This document shows, piece by piece, positions 9,646-17,948 of a stretch of 64,000 nt of DNA. Source of the DNA: UBA1268 sp965662195 (GTDB lineage: Bacteria; Planctomycetota; Planctomycetia; Pirellulales; UBA1268); assembly GCA_965662195.1 (NCBI GenBank), contig CBFIHA010000006.1, forward strand, positions 1 to 64,000, read 5' to 3'. The notes beneath the pieces are model-generated. The model did not search any database. It saw only the letters and a list, made by a program, of their open reading frames with translations, and was not told the DNA's origin. Position numbers and translations under genes: made by a program. Each line of letters opens with the position of its first letter. Positions within the stretch are counted from its first letter, which is position 1.

Positions 9646-10545
9646 ATGAAGGTACTGATCGGCGTTGACGGGTCGCCCCTTTCCCTCGATGCGGTGCGCA
9701 TGGTGAGCCGCCTGATCGATCCCCGCCGGGATGAGGTGGCAATCTACTTTTCACCGACTGAGCTTGAGCGCCGGCTGCCCGACCAGTCAGCGACGGTGGT
9801 AAGTGGTGCCGCTGCAGCTCTGTTTGCGGAAGCGCGGGTGCTGCTGCCGACCGAATTCGTCAAGCCGCCGGAAATGATCACCTCGTCGGCCGCGGCCGCG
9901 GTCGGCATTCTGGAATCGGCTTCCGGCTGGCACGCCGACTTGGTTGCCGTCGGTGCCCGGGGGCATGGATCGATCGAGCGGTTCCTGCTGGGAAGCGTCT
10001 CCCGGGCCGTGTTGCATGGGGCCCACCTGCCGGTGCTGATCGTTCGCGGCAGCCCGCCTGAGGATGGTGGCTTGCAGACGCTTGCCTGTCATCATCCAGC
10101 CAGCGCGGCTGCGGTCACGACAACGCTCAATCGGCTGAACTGGCCGGTCGAAACCCGGGGGCGGGTCATCGGCGTCAGTGAGTCGATGCTTGCCGGTCCC
10201 TTGCCGGGGTGGCTGGAAAAGCGAGCCCGTGATCCCGATACGGCCGCCATCGCAGAGGCTTGGCAGCAGGAGCACAACAGCGAAGTGGAGGACCTCACCG
10301 GGCAGCTGCAACAATTCCAGGCCGGTCTGCCGCCCTGCTTTCGGGGGCAGCCGCCGATCGTGGTCGAGGGCAACCCGGGGGAACGGATTCTTGAACAGTC
10401 CCGGGGCAACCACACCGATCTGATCGTCATCGGCCGTACCCCGACTGATGCCTTCACCAGGTGGCTGCTCGGGAGCACCTCCGAAGCCGTGCTGGCCCAC
10501 GCCGCCGCCAGCGTGCTGGTGGTGCCGGTAGAAAAGCAAGGGTAG
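9646..10545 (+). CDS. tandem universal stress protein (UspA x2)
   Basis: 299 aa with two UspA domains. The first runs from MKVLIGVDGSP to an ATP-loop-like stretch (VGARGHGSIERFLLGS, about residues 105-120). The second, shorter on sequence signature, ends with VIGRTPTDAFTRWLLGSTSE and a final hydrophobic strand. The start is the ATG at 9646, which begins the standard Usp strand 1 and follows a purine-rich GAGGGTGGAG. An upstream in-frame ATG at 9568 would add a Pro-rich, non-homologous tail. Cytoplasmic nucleotide-binding stress protein; partner unknown. Confidence 0.92.
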   Translation: MKVLIGVDGSPLSLDAVRMVSRLIDPRRDEVAIYFSPTELERRLPDQSATVVSGAAAALFAEARVLLPTEFVKPPEMITSSAAAAVGILESASGWHADLVAVGARGHGSIERFLLGSVSRAVLHGAHLPVLIVRGSPPEDGGLQTLACHHPASAAAVTTTLNRLNWPVETRGRVIGVSESMLAGPLPGWLEKRARDPDTAAIAEAWQQEHNSEVEDLTGQLQQFQAGLPPCFRGQPPIVVEGNPGERILEQSRGNHTDLIVIGRTPTDAFTRWLLGSTSEAVLAHAAASVLVVPVEKQG

Positions 10546-10552
10546 GACGACC

Positions 10553-10576
10553 GCCAGTGGCGACAGGAGGACTGGC
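10553..10576. terminator. weak hairpin between convergent genes
   Basis: GCCAGT (10553-10558) and ACTGGC (10571-10576) form a 6-bp inverted repeat with a 12-nt loop in the 48-bp gap between the convergent usp and DAHP synthase genes. No U-tract follows. Confidence 0.25.
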
Positions 10577-10593
10577 CTCATCGCAGTGACGTT

Positions 10594-11667
10594 TCACCCC
10601 GACCGGCTGTGCGCCTCGCGGAGCAGAGCCTCGGTTTCGTCCCAGCTGATGCAGGCGTCGGTGATCGAGACGCCATGGGACAGCGCAGAACGATCGCTAC
10701 TGACCGCCTGCCTGCCCTCGTGAAGATTGCTCTCGAGCATCAGCCCGACGATTGACCTGTCACCCGCCGCCCGCTGCTCGATCACGTCCCGCCAGACAAT
10801 TGCCTGCCGTCGGTGGTCCTTCCCTGAATTGGCGTGGCTGCAGTCAACGATCATCCGGGCGGGCAGGCCGGACTGTTCCAGCCGGGCACGGGCGTCCCTG
10901 AGCATTGCGGCAGAATAATTTGTGCCGTCGCGTCCCCCGCGGAGCATCAGCACCCCCCAGGGGTTGCCGGTGGTCGAGACCACGCAGGTCCCTCCGCTGT
11001 TGTCGATGCCGAGGAACGAATGGGCCGCTTGGGCTGCATGCATTGCATCGATGGCAGCCTGCAGTGAACCGTCAGTCGAGTTCTTGAAGCCGACCGGCAT
11101 CGACAGGCCACTGGCCATCTGCCGGTGGGTCGGCGACTCGGTTGTGCGGGCCCCGATTGCTCCGAGCACAATGGTGTCGGCGATGTATTGCGGGGTGATC
11201 GGCTCGAGAAATTCGGTTGCCGCCGGGAGTCCCATTCCGGCGATTTCAATCAGCAGGCTCCGGGCCAGTCGCAGGCCGGTGGCCACGTCGAAGGAGTCGT
11301 CCAGATGGGGGTCGTTGATCAGCCCTTTCCAGCCGACGGTTGTGCGTGGCTTCTCGAAATAGACCCGCATCACCACCAGCAGCCGGTCGGAGAGCTCCTC
11401 GGCCAGGCCGGCCAGCCGCCCGGCATACTCGCGGGCGGCATCGACGTCGTGAATGGAGCAGGGGCCGACAACAGCCAGCAGCCGGTCATCGTCTCCGGTG
11501 AGCACCTGCTCTACCGCCCGCCGCCCAACCAGAACGGTATCAGTGGCGGCAGCTGAAAGCGGCAACGTTGCGATCAGCCTGGCCGGAGGCACGAGTGGCT
11601 CGAGGCTACGAATCCTGACGTTGGCGGTGGCTGCCGGGCCGGTGGCCGGAGAGGTGCTGGTATCCAT
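10594..11667 (-). CDS. aroG: 3-deoxy-7-phosphoheptulonate (DAHP) synthase, class I
   Basis: 357 aa, the usual size of AroF/G/H-type enzymes. It condenses phosphoenolpyruvate and erythrose 4-phosphate in the first step of the shikimate pathway. Family motifs: VGPCSIHD, MRVYFEKPRTTVGWKG, GLPAATEFLEP, ARTTESPTHR, GFKNSTDGS and IVDCSHANSGKD (metal and PEP ligands). The first 40 residues are a less conserved tail. The symbol is by family: which of AroF, AroG or AroH it resembles in feedback control cannot be told. It is convergent with the usp gene. Confidence 0.95.
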   Translation of the reverse strand: MDTSTSPATGPAATANVRIRSLEPLVPPARLIATLPLSAAATDTVLVGRRAVEQVLTGDDDRLLAVVGPCSIHDVDAAREYAGRLAGLAEELSDRLLVVMRVYFEKPRTTVGWKGLINDPHLDDSFDVATGLRLARSLLIEIAGMGLPAATEFLEPITPQYIADTIVLGAIGARTTESPTHRQMASGLSMPVGFKNSTDGSLQAAIDAMHAAQAAHSFLGIDNSGGTCVVSTTGNPWGVLMLRGGRDGTNYSAAMLRDARARLEQSGLPARMIVDCSHANSGKDHRRQAIVWRDVIEQRAAGDRSIVGLMLESNLHEGRQAVSSDRSALSHGVSITDACISWDETEALLREAHSRSG

Positions 11668-11812
11668 ACCGATACTCTACACCACGGTTTCTTCCGCCAA
11701 AGCCCGCAGGGGCATTTGACCGGGCGGGGACCGACTTGGTTCAATCGCATCCGTACGGGCCAGCCTCGGGCTGCGGCCGACGTTTCGTTCATTGCCGGAG
11801 GAATCGCCCCGC

Positions 11813-13459
11813 GTGACCAAGCACATCTTCGTGACCGGAGGGGTCGTCAGCTCACTCGGCAAGGGACTGACCAGTGCCTCGATCGCCATGCTGCTCGAGG
11901 CCCGGGGGCTGCGGGTGAAATTGCAGAAACTTGACCCCTACATCAACGTCGACCCCGGCACGATGAGCCCCTACCAGCATGGTGAGGTCTACGTCCTCGA
12001 TGACGGTAGTGAAACCGACCTCGATCTGGGCCACTACGAACGGTTCACCACCACCCACCTCACCCGGCAGAGCAACTACACCACCGGTCAGATCTACCTG
12101 TCGGTCATCAACAAGGAGCGGCGGGGTGAGTTTCTCGGCAACACCGTCCAGGTGATTCCCCACATCACCAATGAGATCAAGGGTGTTGTCACCCAGCTGG
12201 CCGACGCCGAGACCGATATCGTGATGACCGAAATCGGTGGCACGGTCGGGGATATCGAGAGCCTGCCGTTTCTCGAGGCGATCCGACAGATTCCGCTCGA
12301 GGTGGGCCGGGAAAACTGTATCTTCATCCATCTGACACTCGTGCCCTATCTGAAGGCGGCAGGCGAACTGAAGACCAAGCCGACCCAGCATTCCGTCGGT
12401 ATCCTCCGGCAGATCGGTATCCAGCCAGACATTCTCGTCTGCCGGACCGAGCGGGCTCTCGACACCGGTGACCGTGAGAAGATCGCCCTGTTCTGCAATG
12501 TGCCGCTCGACTCGGTCATTGAGGAACGCGACAAGGACTTCTCGATCTACGAGGTGCCGCTCTCCCTGCAGGCCAACCGAATTGACGACCTGATTCTCAA
12601 GCGGTTCGGCCTGACGGCCGCCCCGGCTGGCCTCGACAATTGGCACGACATTCTCCATCGCCTGCGGAACCCGGAGCACGAGGTGTCGATTGCTTTGGTG
12701 GGCAAGTACGCCGAGCATCGTGACGCCTACAAGAGCATCTACGAGGCACTCGACCACGGCGGCATTGCCAATTGCACCCAGGTTCGGGTCCAGGCGATCA
12801 AGAGCGAGACGATTGAGCAGGAGGGAGCCGAGCGAATGCTTGCCGGCTTTGACGGCCTGATCGTGCCTGGCGGCTTCGGCGAGCGGGGCGTTGAAGGCAA
12901 GGTCCAGGCAATTCGCTTTGCCCGCGAGCGAGGGCTGCCCTTTCTGGGAATCTGTCTGGGCATGCAGTGCGCCGTGATCGACTTTGCCCGCCATGTCGCC
13001 GGCCTGACCGATGCCCACTCCACCGAATTCTTCCGCGACACCCCGCACCCGGTCATCTGCCTGATGGAGGAGCAAGAGGGTGTCACCGACAAGGGGGGGA
13101 CCATGCGGCTGGGCAGCCAGCCGGCGGTACTCGCCGCCGGCAGCCGGTCGGCGGCGGCGTACGGTTGCGGCGAAGTCGCCGAGCGGCATCGGCACCGCTA
13201 CGAGTTCAACGGCGGCTACCGCCAGCGACTCGAAGCGGCCGGCCTGGTGATTGCCGGGACCAGCCATGACGACAGCCTGGTCGAGATTGTTGAACTGCCG
13301 GAGGCGACTCATCCCTGGTTCGTGGCGGTGCAGTTCCACCCGGAGTTCAAGAGCAAGCCGACTGCCGCCCACCCGCTGTTCGCCGGCCTCGTCGCGGCGG
13401 CAGTGGCCCACCACACCGCCGGCAAATCGGCGCCAGCTCGCGCTGGCGTAAACGTCTGA
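11813..13459 (+). CDS. pyrG: CTP synthase
   Basis: 548 aa. The N-terminal synthetase domain opens with TKHIFVTGGVVSSLGKG, whose GGVVSSLGKG loop binds ATP. The glutaminase domain has the oxyanion loop GGFGERG and nucleophile Cys in LGICLGMQC; the catalytic His-Glu pair is in FHPEF. It aminates UTP to CTP using glutamine. I chose GTG at 11813 because it gives the family N-terminus and has GGAGG 10 nt upstream. An upstream in-frame TTG (11792) would start inside that Shine-Dalgarno. The gene is followed by a motif copy and a U-tract terminator. Confidence 0.96.
   Translation: MTKHIFVTGGVVSSLGKGLTSASIAMLLEARGLRVKLQKLDPYINVDPGTMSPYQHGEVYVLDDGSETDLDLGHYERFTTTHLTRQSNYTTGQIYLSVINKERRGEFLGNTVQVIPHITNEIKGVVTQLADAETDIVMTEIGGTVGDIESLPFLEAIRQIPLEVGRENCIFIHLTLVPYLKAAGELKTKPTQHSVGILRQIGIQPDILVCRTERALDTGDREKIALFCNVPLDSVIEERDKDFSIYEVPLSLQANRIDDLILKRFGLTAAPAGLDNWHDILHRLRNPEHEVSIALVGKYAEHRDAYKSIYEALDHGGIANCTQVRVQAIKSETIEQEGAERMLAGFDGLIVPGGFGERGVEGKVQAIRFARERGLPFLGICLGMQCAVIDFARHVAGLTDAHSTEFFRDTPHPVICLMEEQEGVTDKGGTMRLGSQPAVLAAGSRSAAAYGCGEVAERHRHRYEFNGGYRQRLEAAGLVIAGTSHDDSLVEIVELPEATHPWFVAVQFHPEFKSKPTAAHPLFAGLVAAAVAHHTAGKSAPARAGVNV
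13431..13448 (+). other. hairpin in the last codons of pyrG
   Basis: CGCCAGC (13431-13437) and GCTGGCG (13442-13448) form a perfect 7-bp stem with loop TCGC. It lies inside the pyrG reading frame just before the stop. It may stabilise the mRNA end or assist termination; there is no adjacent U-tract. Confidence 0.4.
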
Positions 13460-13472
13460 CCCCGGCGTCGAA

Positions 13473-13512
13473 GTGGGAATCGTCTGGTTCACCGCGAAGG
13501 GGCAATCCGGTG
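13473..13512 (+). repeat. 3'-end motif, diverged copy (d), after pyrG
   Basis: Thirteen bases after the pyrG stop, GTGGGAATCGTCTGG (13473-13487) matches the consensus GTGGrrATmGTCTG seen downstream of mutT, the TPR gene and pheT. As in those copies a hairpin follows, here CACCG (13490-13494) with CGGTG (13508-13512). The bases before GTGG do not match the other copies, so this one is diverged or partial. Confidence 0.45.
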
Positions 13513-13522
13513 GTGAGAAGAC

Positions 13523-13562
13523 CTGGTCGGCACGGATTCGCCGTTCTCCACCAGAATTTTTT
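13523..13562 (+). terminator. Rho-independent terminator of pyrG
   Basis: CTGGT and CGGC (13523-13531) pair with GCCG (13540-13543) and ACCAG (13550-13554), with a 6-nt bulge on the 3' side. A TTTTTT run (13557-13562) follows. Good intrinsic-terminator geometry apart from the bulge. Confidence 0.6.
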
Positions 13563-13683
13563 CAATACCACTGGACAGTCAGCCTCATCTGATTTCTGCT
13601 CTGCAAATCGTGTGACGGCTGGCCGCAGCCTGCCAACGTCCATATTTTTCGGGCCTTCGTTGTGAAACTTCTTTGGTGATGGA

Positions 13684-14034
13684 ATGACCGATTCTTCTGC
13701 ATCTGACAATCCCGCCGTTCCCCCGCCGCTCAAGGCTCCACCGGCCACGTTTGAGTTCCTTGTGCAGACCCTGTTTACCCAGGCGTTGATGGCCTTTGGC
13801 CGGGTGCCGAACCCCATCACCCAGCAGTCGCTGAAGAACCTCGACACGGCCCGGCACTTCATCGACACCCTCGAGATGCTCGGAAAGAAGACGTCCGGCA
13901 ACCTTGAACAGGACGAGCAGCGGCTACTCGACGAGGTGCTGCACCAACTGAGAATGACCTACATGCAGGAGCAGACGGCCACCGGCAAGGTCGGGCCGAC
14001 GCTGCCGGCGGGGGGGCCGGAGGTGGGGGCATGA
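13684..14034 (+). CDS. DUF1844 family protein
   Basis: 116 aa. The middle matches the DUF1844 pattern: FEFLVQTLFTQALMAFG, then a stretch containing NLDTARHFIDTLEMLGKKT, then an acidic helix ending LHQLRMTYMQE. It is predicted helical and cytoplasmic; the function of the family is not known to me. Flanks are low-complexity Pro and Gly tails. It stands between pyrG, which has its own terminator, and folD 55 bp downstream, so it may be the first gene of a transcript with folD. Confidence 0.8.
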   Translation: MTDSSASDNPAVPPPLKAPPATFEFLVQTLFTQALMAFGRVPNPITQQSLKNLDTARHFIDTLEMLGKKTSGNLEQDEQRLLDEVLHQLRMTYMQEQTATGKVGPTLPAGGPEVGA

Positions 14035-14089
14035 GCCGACCCTCGCTGACACGAGGGGGCCGATGGCTGGTCTCACCGGGAGCCTGCCG

Positions 14090-14974
14090 ATGACCGCTCG
14101 CCGACTTGACGGCCGGCAACTGGCCAGCAGGATCGAGTCCGATCTGATCGGCCGGGTGGCGCGGTTTGTCGCCACTGCGGGTCGGCCGCCCCGGCTGGTG
14201 GTGGTGCTGGTCGGTGAGGGAGCAGCCAGCGCGTCCTACGTAAAGAGTAAGGCGGCGGCAGCGGAACGGGTCGGGATCGATGCCGAGGTCATTGCAGTTC
14301 CTGCCACCGTGACCACCACCGAACTCGTCGATCTGGTGGTCGCGATTGGCCGTGATGAGCGGGGGCCGGCCGATGGGATTCTTGTGCAACTGCCGCTGCC
14401 CGACCATGTCGATGCGGTCGCGGTGCTCGACGCTGTGCCGCCGGACCGGGATGTGGACGGGTTTCATCCGGAGAATGCGGGGTTGCTGTCGCAGGGGCGG
14501 CCCCGGTTCATCCCCTGCACGGCGGCTGGTGTCCAGCGGATGCTGATCGATGCCGGGGTTGAGACAGCGGGCCGCCATGTGGTGATCGTTGGCCGCAGTG
14601 ACATCGTGGGCAAGCCCCTTGCCCTGCTGCTGGCCGGGCGGGGGCCGGGTGGAAACGCCACCGTCACCCTCTGCCACAGCCGTAGTGCTGATCTGGGGGG
14701 GCTGACGCGGCAGGCTGACATTCTCATTGCTGCTGTTGGCAGGCCGGGGCTGATTACCGCCGACATGGTCAAGCCGGGGGCGGCGGTAATTGACGTTGGT
14801 ATCAATCGCATTGAGCAGCAGGGCCGCAGCCGGCTGGTTGGAGATGTCGATCAGGATGCCGTGACGGCGGTTGCCGGGGCCCTGTCGCCGGTGCCGGGAG
14901 GCGTCGGTCCCCTGACCGTGGCAATGCTGCTGGAAAATACGCTCCAGGCGGCAGTGGCCCGCCAGGACGGCTGA
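14090..14974 (+). CDS. folD: methylene-THF dehydrogenase / methenyl-THF cyclohydrolase
   Basis: 294 aa. Family motifs are present: the catalytic Lys in SYVKSKAAAAERVGI, GILVQLPLPDH, DRDVDGFHPEN, the NADP loop VIVGRSDIVGKPLA, and the C-terminal PVPGGVGPLTVAMLLENT. It interconverts 5,10-methylene-, methenyl- and 10-formyl-tetrahydrofolate. Start at 14090 (MTARRLDGRQLA) fits the family and has GGGAG 8 nt upstream; an in-frame ATG at 14063 would add nine residues. The gap to the next gene (14975-15211) shows nothing I can name. Confidence 0.95.
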   Translation: MTARRLDGRQLASRIESDLIGRVARFVATAGRPPRLVVVLVGEGAASASYVKSKAAAAERVGIDAEVIAVPATVTTTELVDLVVAIGRDERGPADGILVQLPLPDHVDAVAVLDAVPPDRDVDGFHPENAGLLSQGRPRFIPCTAAGVQRMLIDAGVETAGRHVVIVGRSDIVGKPLALLLAGRGPGGNATVTLCHSRSADLGGLTRQADILIAAVGRPGLITADMVKPGAAVIDVGINRIEQQGRSRLVGDVDQDAVTAVAGALSPVPGGVGPLTVAMLLENTLQAAVARQDG

Positions 14975-15211
14975 AACGCGGCTGTTTCTGCCTTGTTCCG
15001 CCACCACCCCCGGGACTACTCTCCGTCCCCGGTGCAAGGCGAGTGCCGCCGGCGGTGCTCGTTTGCGCAGCCTGCCCAGTCTTTGTCAGCGACGAAATCG
15101 GGACGGATTTCCCTTGTTGGGACATCGATGCCGATCTCGTCCGATGGAACAGAAACGTTGTCGTCCTGAACGCCGGCCCCCGGCTATTGTTCACAGTCCA
15201 CAGACATTCTC

Positions 15212-17161
15212 ATGCATTATTTTCTTCGCGCGTTACGCGATTCCTCCAAGAGTTGGCCGTTCCTTCTGGGAGCATTTCTCTGCTCAGCCGGAGTCGCCGG
15301 CCTCTGGGGCGCCAACATCGCCGCCCTGTTCCCGATCATTGAAGTCACGCTCAATGGCGAGTCGTTGCAGGAGTGGAACGGCAACCGAATCGGGGATGCT
15401 GAAACCCGGCTGGAGGAGCATGCTGCCGAAATCGCCCGCCTTGAGGAACAGTTGGCTGGTGGCGGTCTGCCTGCTGACGACCGGGTCGCTGCCCGCGGTC
15501 GCATCGACTCGCTCACCCTGTCCGACAAGGGCGATGCGGCCATCCTCTCATCGGCCCGCGGGCTCCAGCCTTGGCTGGAGAAATATCTGCCGCGGGATCC
15601 CTTCCAGACGGTGCTACTGGTGGTGGTGCTGATTGTGGTCAGCACGTTTCTCAAGCACTCCTTCCTGCTGGCCAGCACCATGCTGGTGAGCTACGTGGCG
15701 ATGGGCATCTCCCGCGACATCCGGACCAAAATTTTCAACAAGGCGCTGGAGCTTGACCGGACGCAGTTCATGCGGCAGGGGTCGGCCGGCTTCATGGCGC
15801 AGGTAACCCACACCGCCGAAATGCTCGCCAGCGGGATCACCACTGTCTACGGTGGAGCGGTGACCGAGCCGCTGAAGATCATCGCCTGCCTGACGGGCGC
15901 CTTCTTCATCTCATGGCAGCTCACCCTGGCCTGCCTGACGCTGGCCCCGGTGGTTGGCTTTCTCATGGTCTGGCTCAATCGCCAGATGCGAGATGTTTCG
16001 AAAAACATTCTCTCGCAGGCCCTCGGCTTCCACCATGTGATGCTTGAGGCCCTGAATAATGTGTTGACCGTGCAGGCTTATACCATGGAGCCGTTCGAGC
16101 GGAACCGGTTCCGCGAGAGCACCGACAAGATGATGCGAATCGGGATGCACCACACCTTTTTCCGGGCGCTGGCCAATCCAATCACCGAGATCCTCGGCAT
16201 TGGTATGGTGGCCACCTCAATCGCGGTTGGGGCCTGGTTGGTGATCAATCAGGAGACGCAGATCTTCGGCATCACGATGACCGAGCGGCCGATGACCGTC
16301 CCCGGCATCATGGTCTTCTTCGGCATGCTGATCGGGGCGGCCGATCCGGTCCGAAAGCTCTCTGGTGTGATCACCGGTATCAACGTCGGCATGGTCGGGG
16401 CCCAGTCGCTCTATCCACTGCTCGATATGCCCTCGAAATTGCGGGAACTGCCCGATCCGCAGCAGCTGCCCTCACCTCATCGTGAGATCCGCTTTGACCA
16501 GGTCTCATTTTCCTACGATGGCATCGACACAGTGCTGCAGGATGTCGATCTGGTAATCAACTTTGGCGAGCGGGTGGCGATTGTCGGGCCCAACGGCGGC
16601 GGTAAGAGCACCCTGATCAACCTCATCTGCCGGTTCTATGACCCGACCCAGGGGCAGGTGCTGCTCGACGGCGTGCCGCTGACCGATCTTGCCCTTGTCG
16701 ATCTCCGCCGACGGATCGCGATTGTCACGCAGCAGACGGAGCTGTTCAACGAGACGATTCTTTACAACATCCGCTACGGCCGCTGGGATGCCACCGACGA
16801 GGAGATCGAGGCGGCTGCCCGCAAGGCTCGGGCACACGATTTCATCGCCGACTTTCCCGAGGGCTACAAGACCAGGGTTGGCCCCAACGGCTTCCGGCTG
16901 TCCGGTGGTCAGCGGCAGCGGATCGCCCTGGCCCGGGCCTTTCTGCGGGACGCGGAAATCCTCGTACTCGACGAGGCGACCAGCCAGATCGACGTGGCCA
17001 GCGAGGAACTGATTCACGAGGCGCTCGCCCGCTACGTTGAGAACCGGACGGTGATCATGATCACCCACCGCCCCAGTACGCTGGCGCTGGCTGATACGAT
17101 CCTGCAGGTCGAACATGGCAGGGTTACCAAACGACCGGCGGCGAGTCATCAGGCGGCATGA
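15212..17161 (+). CDS. ABC exporter, fused permease-ATPase
   Basis: 649 aa half-transporter of the MsbA-like type. The permease core has about six membrane helices; the ATPase has Walker A GPNGGGKST (about residue 459), signature LSGGQRQR (563), Walker B ILVLDEATSQID (582) and switch His in MITHRPST. Between TM1 and TM2 there is an unusually long insertion (about residues 45-130), highly charged and coiled-coil-like (RLEEHAAEIARLEEQLAGG). Its topology suggests an extracytoplasmic position. Substrate unknown; lipid or drug export is the default for the family. It overlaps the next gene by ATGA. Confidence 0.9.
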   Translation: MHYFLRALRDSSKSWPFLLGAFLCSAGVAGLWGANIAALFPIIEVTLNGESLQEWNGNRIGDAETRLEEHAAEIARLEEQLAGGGLPADDRVAARGRIDSLTLSDKGDAAILSSARGLQPWLEKYLPRDPFQTVLLVVVLIVVSTFLKHSFLLASTMLVSYVAMGISRDIRTKIFNKALELDRTQFMRQGSAGFMAQVTHTAEMLASGITTVYGGAVTEPLKIIACLTGAFFISWQLTLACLTLAPVVGFLMVWLNRQMRDVSKNILSQALGFHHVMLEALNNVLTVQAYTMEPFERNRFRESTDKMMRIGMHHTFFRALANPITEILGIGMVATSIAVGAWLVINQETQIFGITMTERPMTVPGIMVFFGMLIGAADPVRKLSGVITGINVGMVGAQSLYPLLDMPSKLRELPDPQQLPSPHREIRFDQVSFSYDGIDTVLQDVDLVINFGERVAIVGPNGGGKSTLINLICRFYDPTQGQVLLDGVPLTDLALVDLRRRIAIVTQQTELFNETILYNIRYGRWDATDEEIEAAARKARAHDFIADFPEGYKTRVGPNGFRLSGGQRQRIALARAFLRDAEILVLDEATSQIDVASEELIHEALARYVENRTVIMITHRPSTLALADTILQVEHGRVTKRPAASHQAA

Positions 17162-17415
17162 CGACAGCATCCGATTCCCTTCGGGTCGTGTGCCCGAACG
17201 ACCACCTGGTCCGGGTGCCCGCCGGACTGATCGGGGAGGAACTGGTCTGTCCGCAGTGCAGCGAACGGTTTACCGCCGATGCAGCTGACAGCCTGGAGGC
17301 CGGGGAGGAACGGGTCGAACGGGCGGCCCGGCAGTGGCTCTGGGTGGCGGTGGCAACGGCGGCCTTGTTGGTGGCTGCCGGCCTGGGGGCCTTTCTGGCC
17401 GGCATGCTGAGTTAG
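17158..17415 (+). CDS. small zinc-ribbon membrane protein
   Basis: 85 aa. An N-terminal zinc-ribbon-like pattern C12-x3-H16 ... C31-x2-C34 is followed by an acidic linker and one C-terminal membrane helix (WLWVAVATAALLVAAGLGAF). The ATG overlaps the exporter stop codon (ATGA), implying translational coupling and probably a shared role. The short ribbon would lie on the cytoplasmic side if the helix is a tail anchor. Function unknown. Confidence 0.8.
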   Translation: MTTASDSLRVVCPNDHLVRVPAGLIGEELVCPQCSERFTADAADSLEAGEERVERAARQWLWVAVATAALLVAAGLGAFLAGMLS

Positions 17416-17473
17416 CAATCCGGCGAAAAAGGCCTCCATGGCAATACTGTTCGGCGCGACTGTTGCGAGTCAG

Positions 17474-17531
17474 GCCGCCTCCAGCCCGGATCGCCGGCTC
17501 GGGGGCGGCAGACGATTTCCACAGCCCGCTA
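17474..17531 (-). repeat. 3'-end motif copy (a), after mutT
   Basis: On the minus strand, TAGC (17531-17528) starts the motif and its TAG is the mutT stop codon. GTGGAAATCGTCTGCC follows, then an imperfect hairpin. In plus coordinates the hairpin pairs CCGCC (17475-17479) with GGCGG (17504-17508) and AGCC (17483-17486) with GGCT (17496-17499). The 21 bases 17490-17510 recur exactly, inverted, at 53290-53310 in copy (c). Confidence 0.6.
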
Positions 17532-17939
17532 GCCGTTCGGGGGCGGCTGTTGTGAAAGCTGTCGCATCAGCCACGCAACAGCGGCGGCGTTGGCCGGCGG
17601 GAATCGGCAGGCGGCGACTTCCGCAGGGGTCAGCCAGTGAAATGGTGACTGGGCCGGGGTCTGCTCCCCGGCGGCTAGCCGGCCACTGAAAAAATCGATC
17701 TGTCCACCCGTCTCCGCCACCTGGCCGGTGGCGATCAGGTCGTCGATCACGACATCAAGACCGGTCTCCTCCCAGCATTCCCGCCGGGCCGCGGCAGCGG
17801 CCGTCTCGCCCGGTTCCAGCTTGCCACCAGGAAACTCCGCCGCACCGGCAGCCGACACGGCTGCCAGTGGACGGTGGCCAACCAGCACCCGCCGGTTGTG
17901 GATGACCAGCACGACGGCGATCGCGAACGCCCGTGACAC
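17529..17939 (-). CDS. mutT: NUDIX hydrolase, MutT-like
   Basis: 136 aa, MutT size. The Nudix box runs from GGKLEPGE to RRECWEETGL, with all the metal-binding Glu residues. The N-terminal strand AIAVVLVIHNRRVLVGHRP is typical of 8-oxo-dGTP diphosphatases, so nucleotide-pool sanitation is likely, though the substrate is not proven. The start is GTG at 17939, nine bases after the fabI stop, so it is probably cotranscribed with fabI. Its TAG stop is formed by the first bases of the recurring 3'-end motif. Confidence 0.85.
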   Translation of the reverse strand: MSRAFAIAVVLVIHNRRVLVGHRPLAAVSAAGAAEFPGGKLEPGETAAAAARRECWEETGLDVVIDDLIATGQVAETGGQIDFFSGRLAAGEQTPAQSPFHWLTPAEVAACRFPPANAAAVAWLMRQLSQQPPPNG

Positions 17940-17948
17940 TGTCGCCGA

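Noticed and set aside
11852..13492. 546-codon open frame antisense to pyrG
   Set aside because: It mirrors pyrG codon positions in GC-rich DNA; composition is Gly/Arg/His-rich without motifs, and pyrG is certain.
14802..15194. 130-codon minus-strand frame between folD and the exporter
   Set aside because: Mostly antisense to folD; Pro/Arg/Gly-rich with no family motif.
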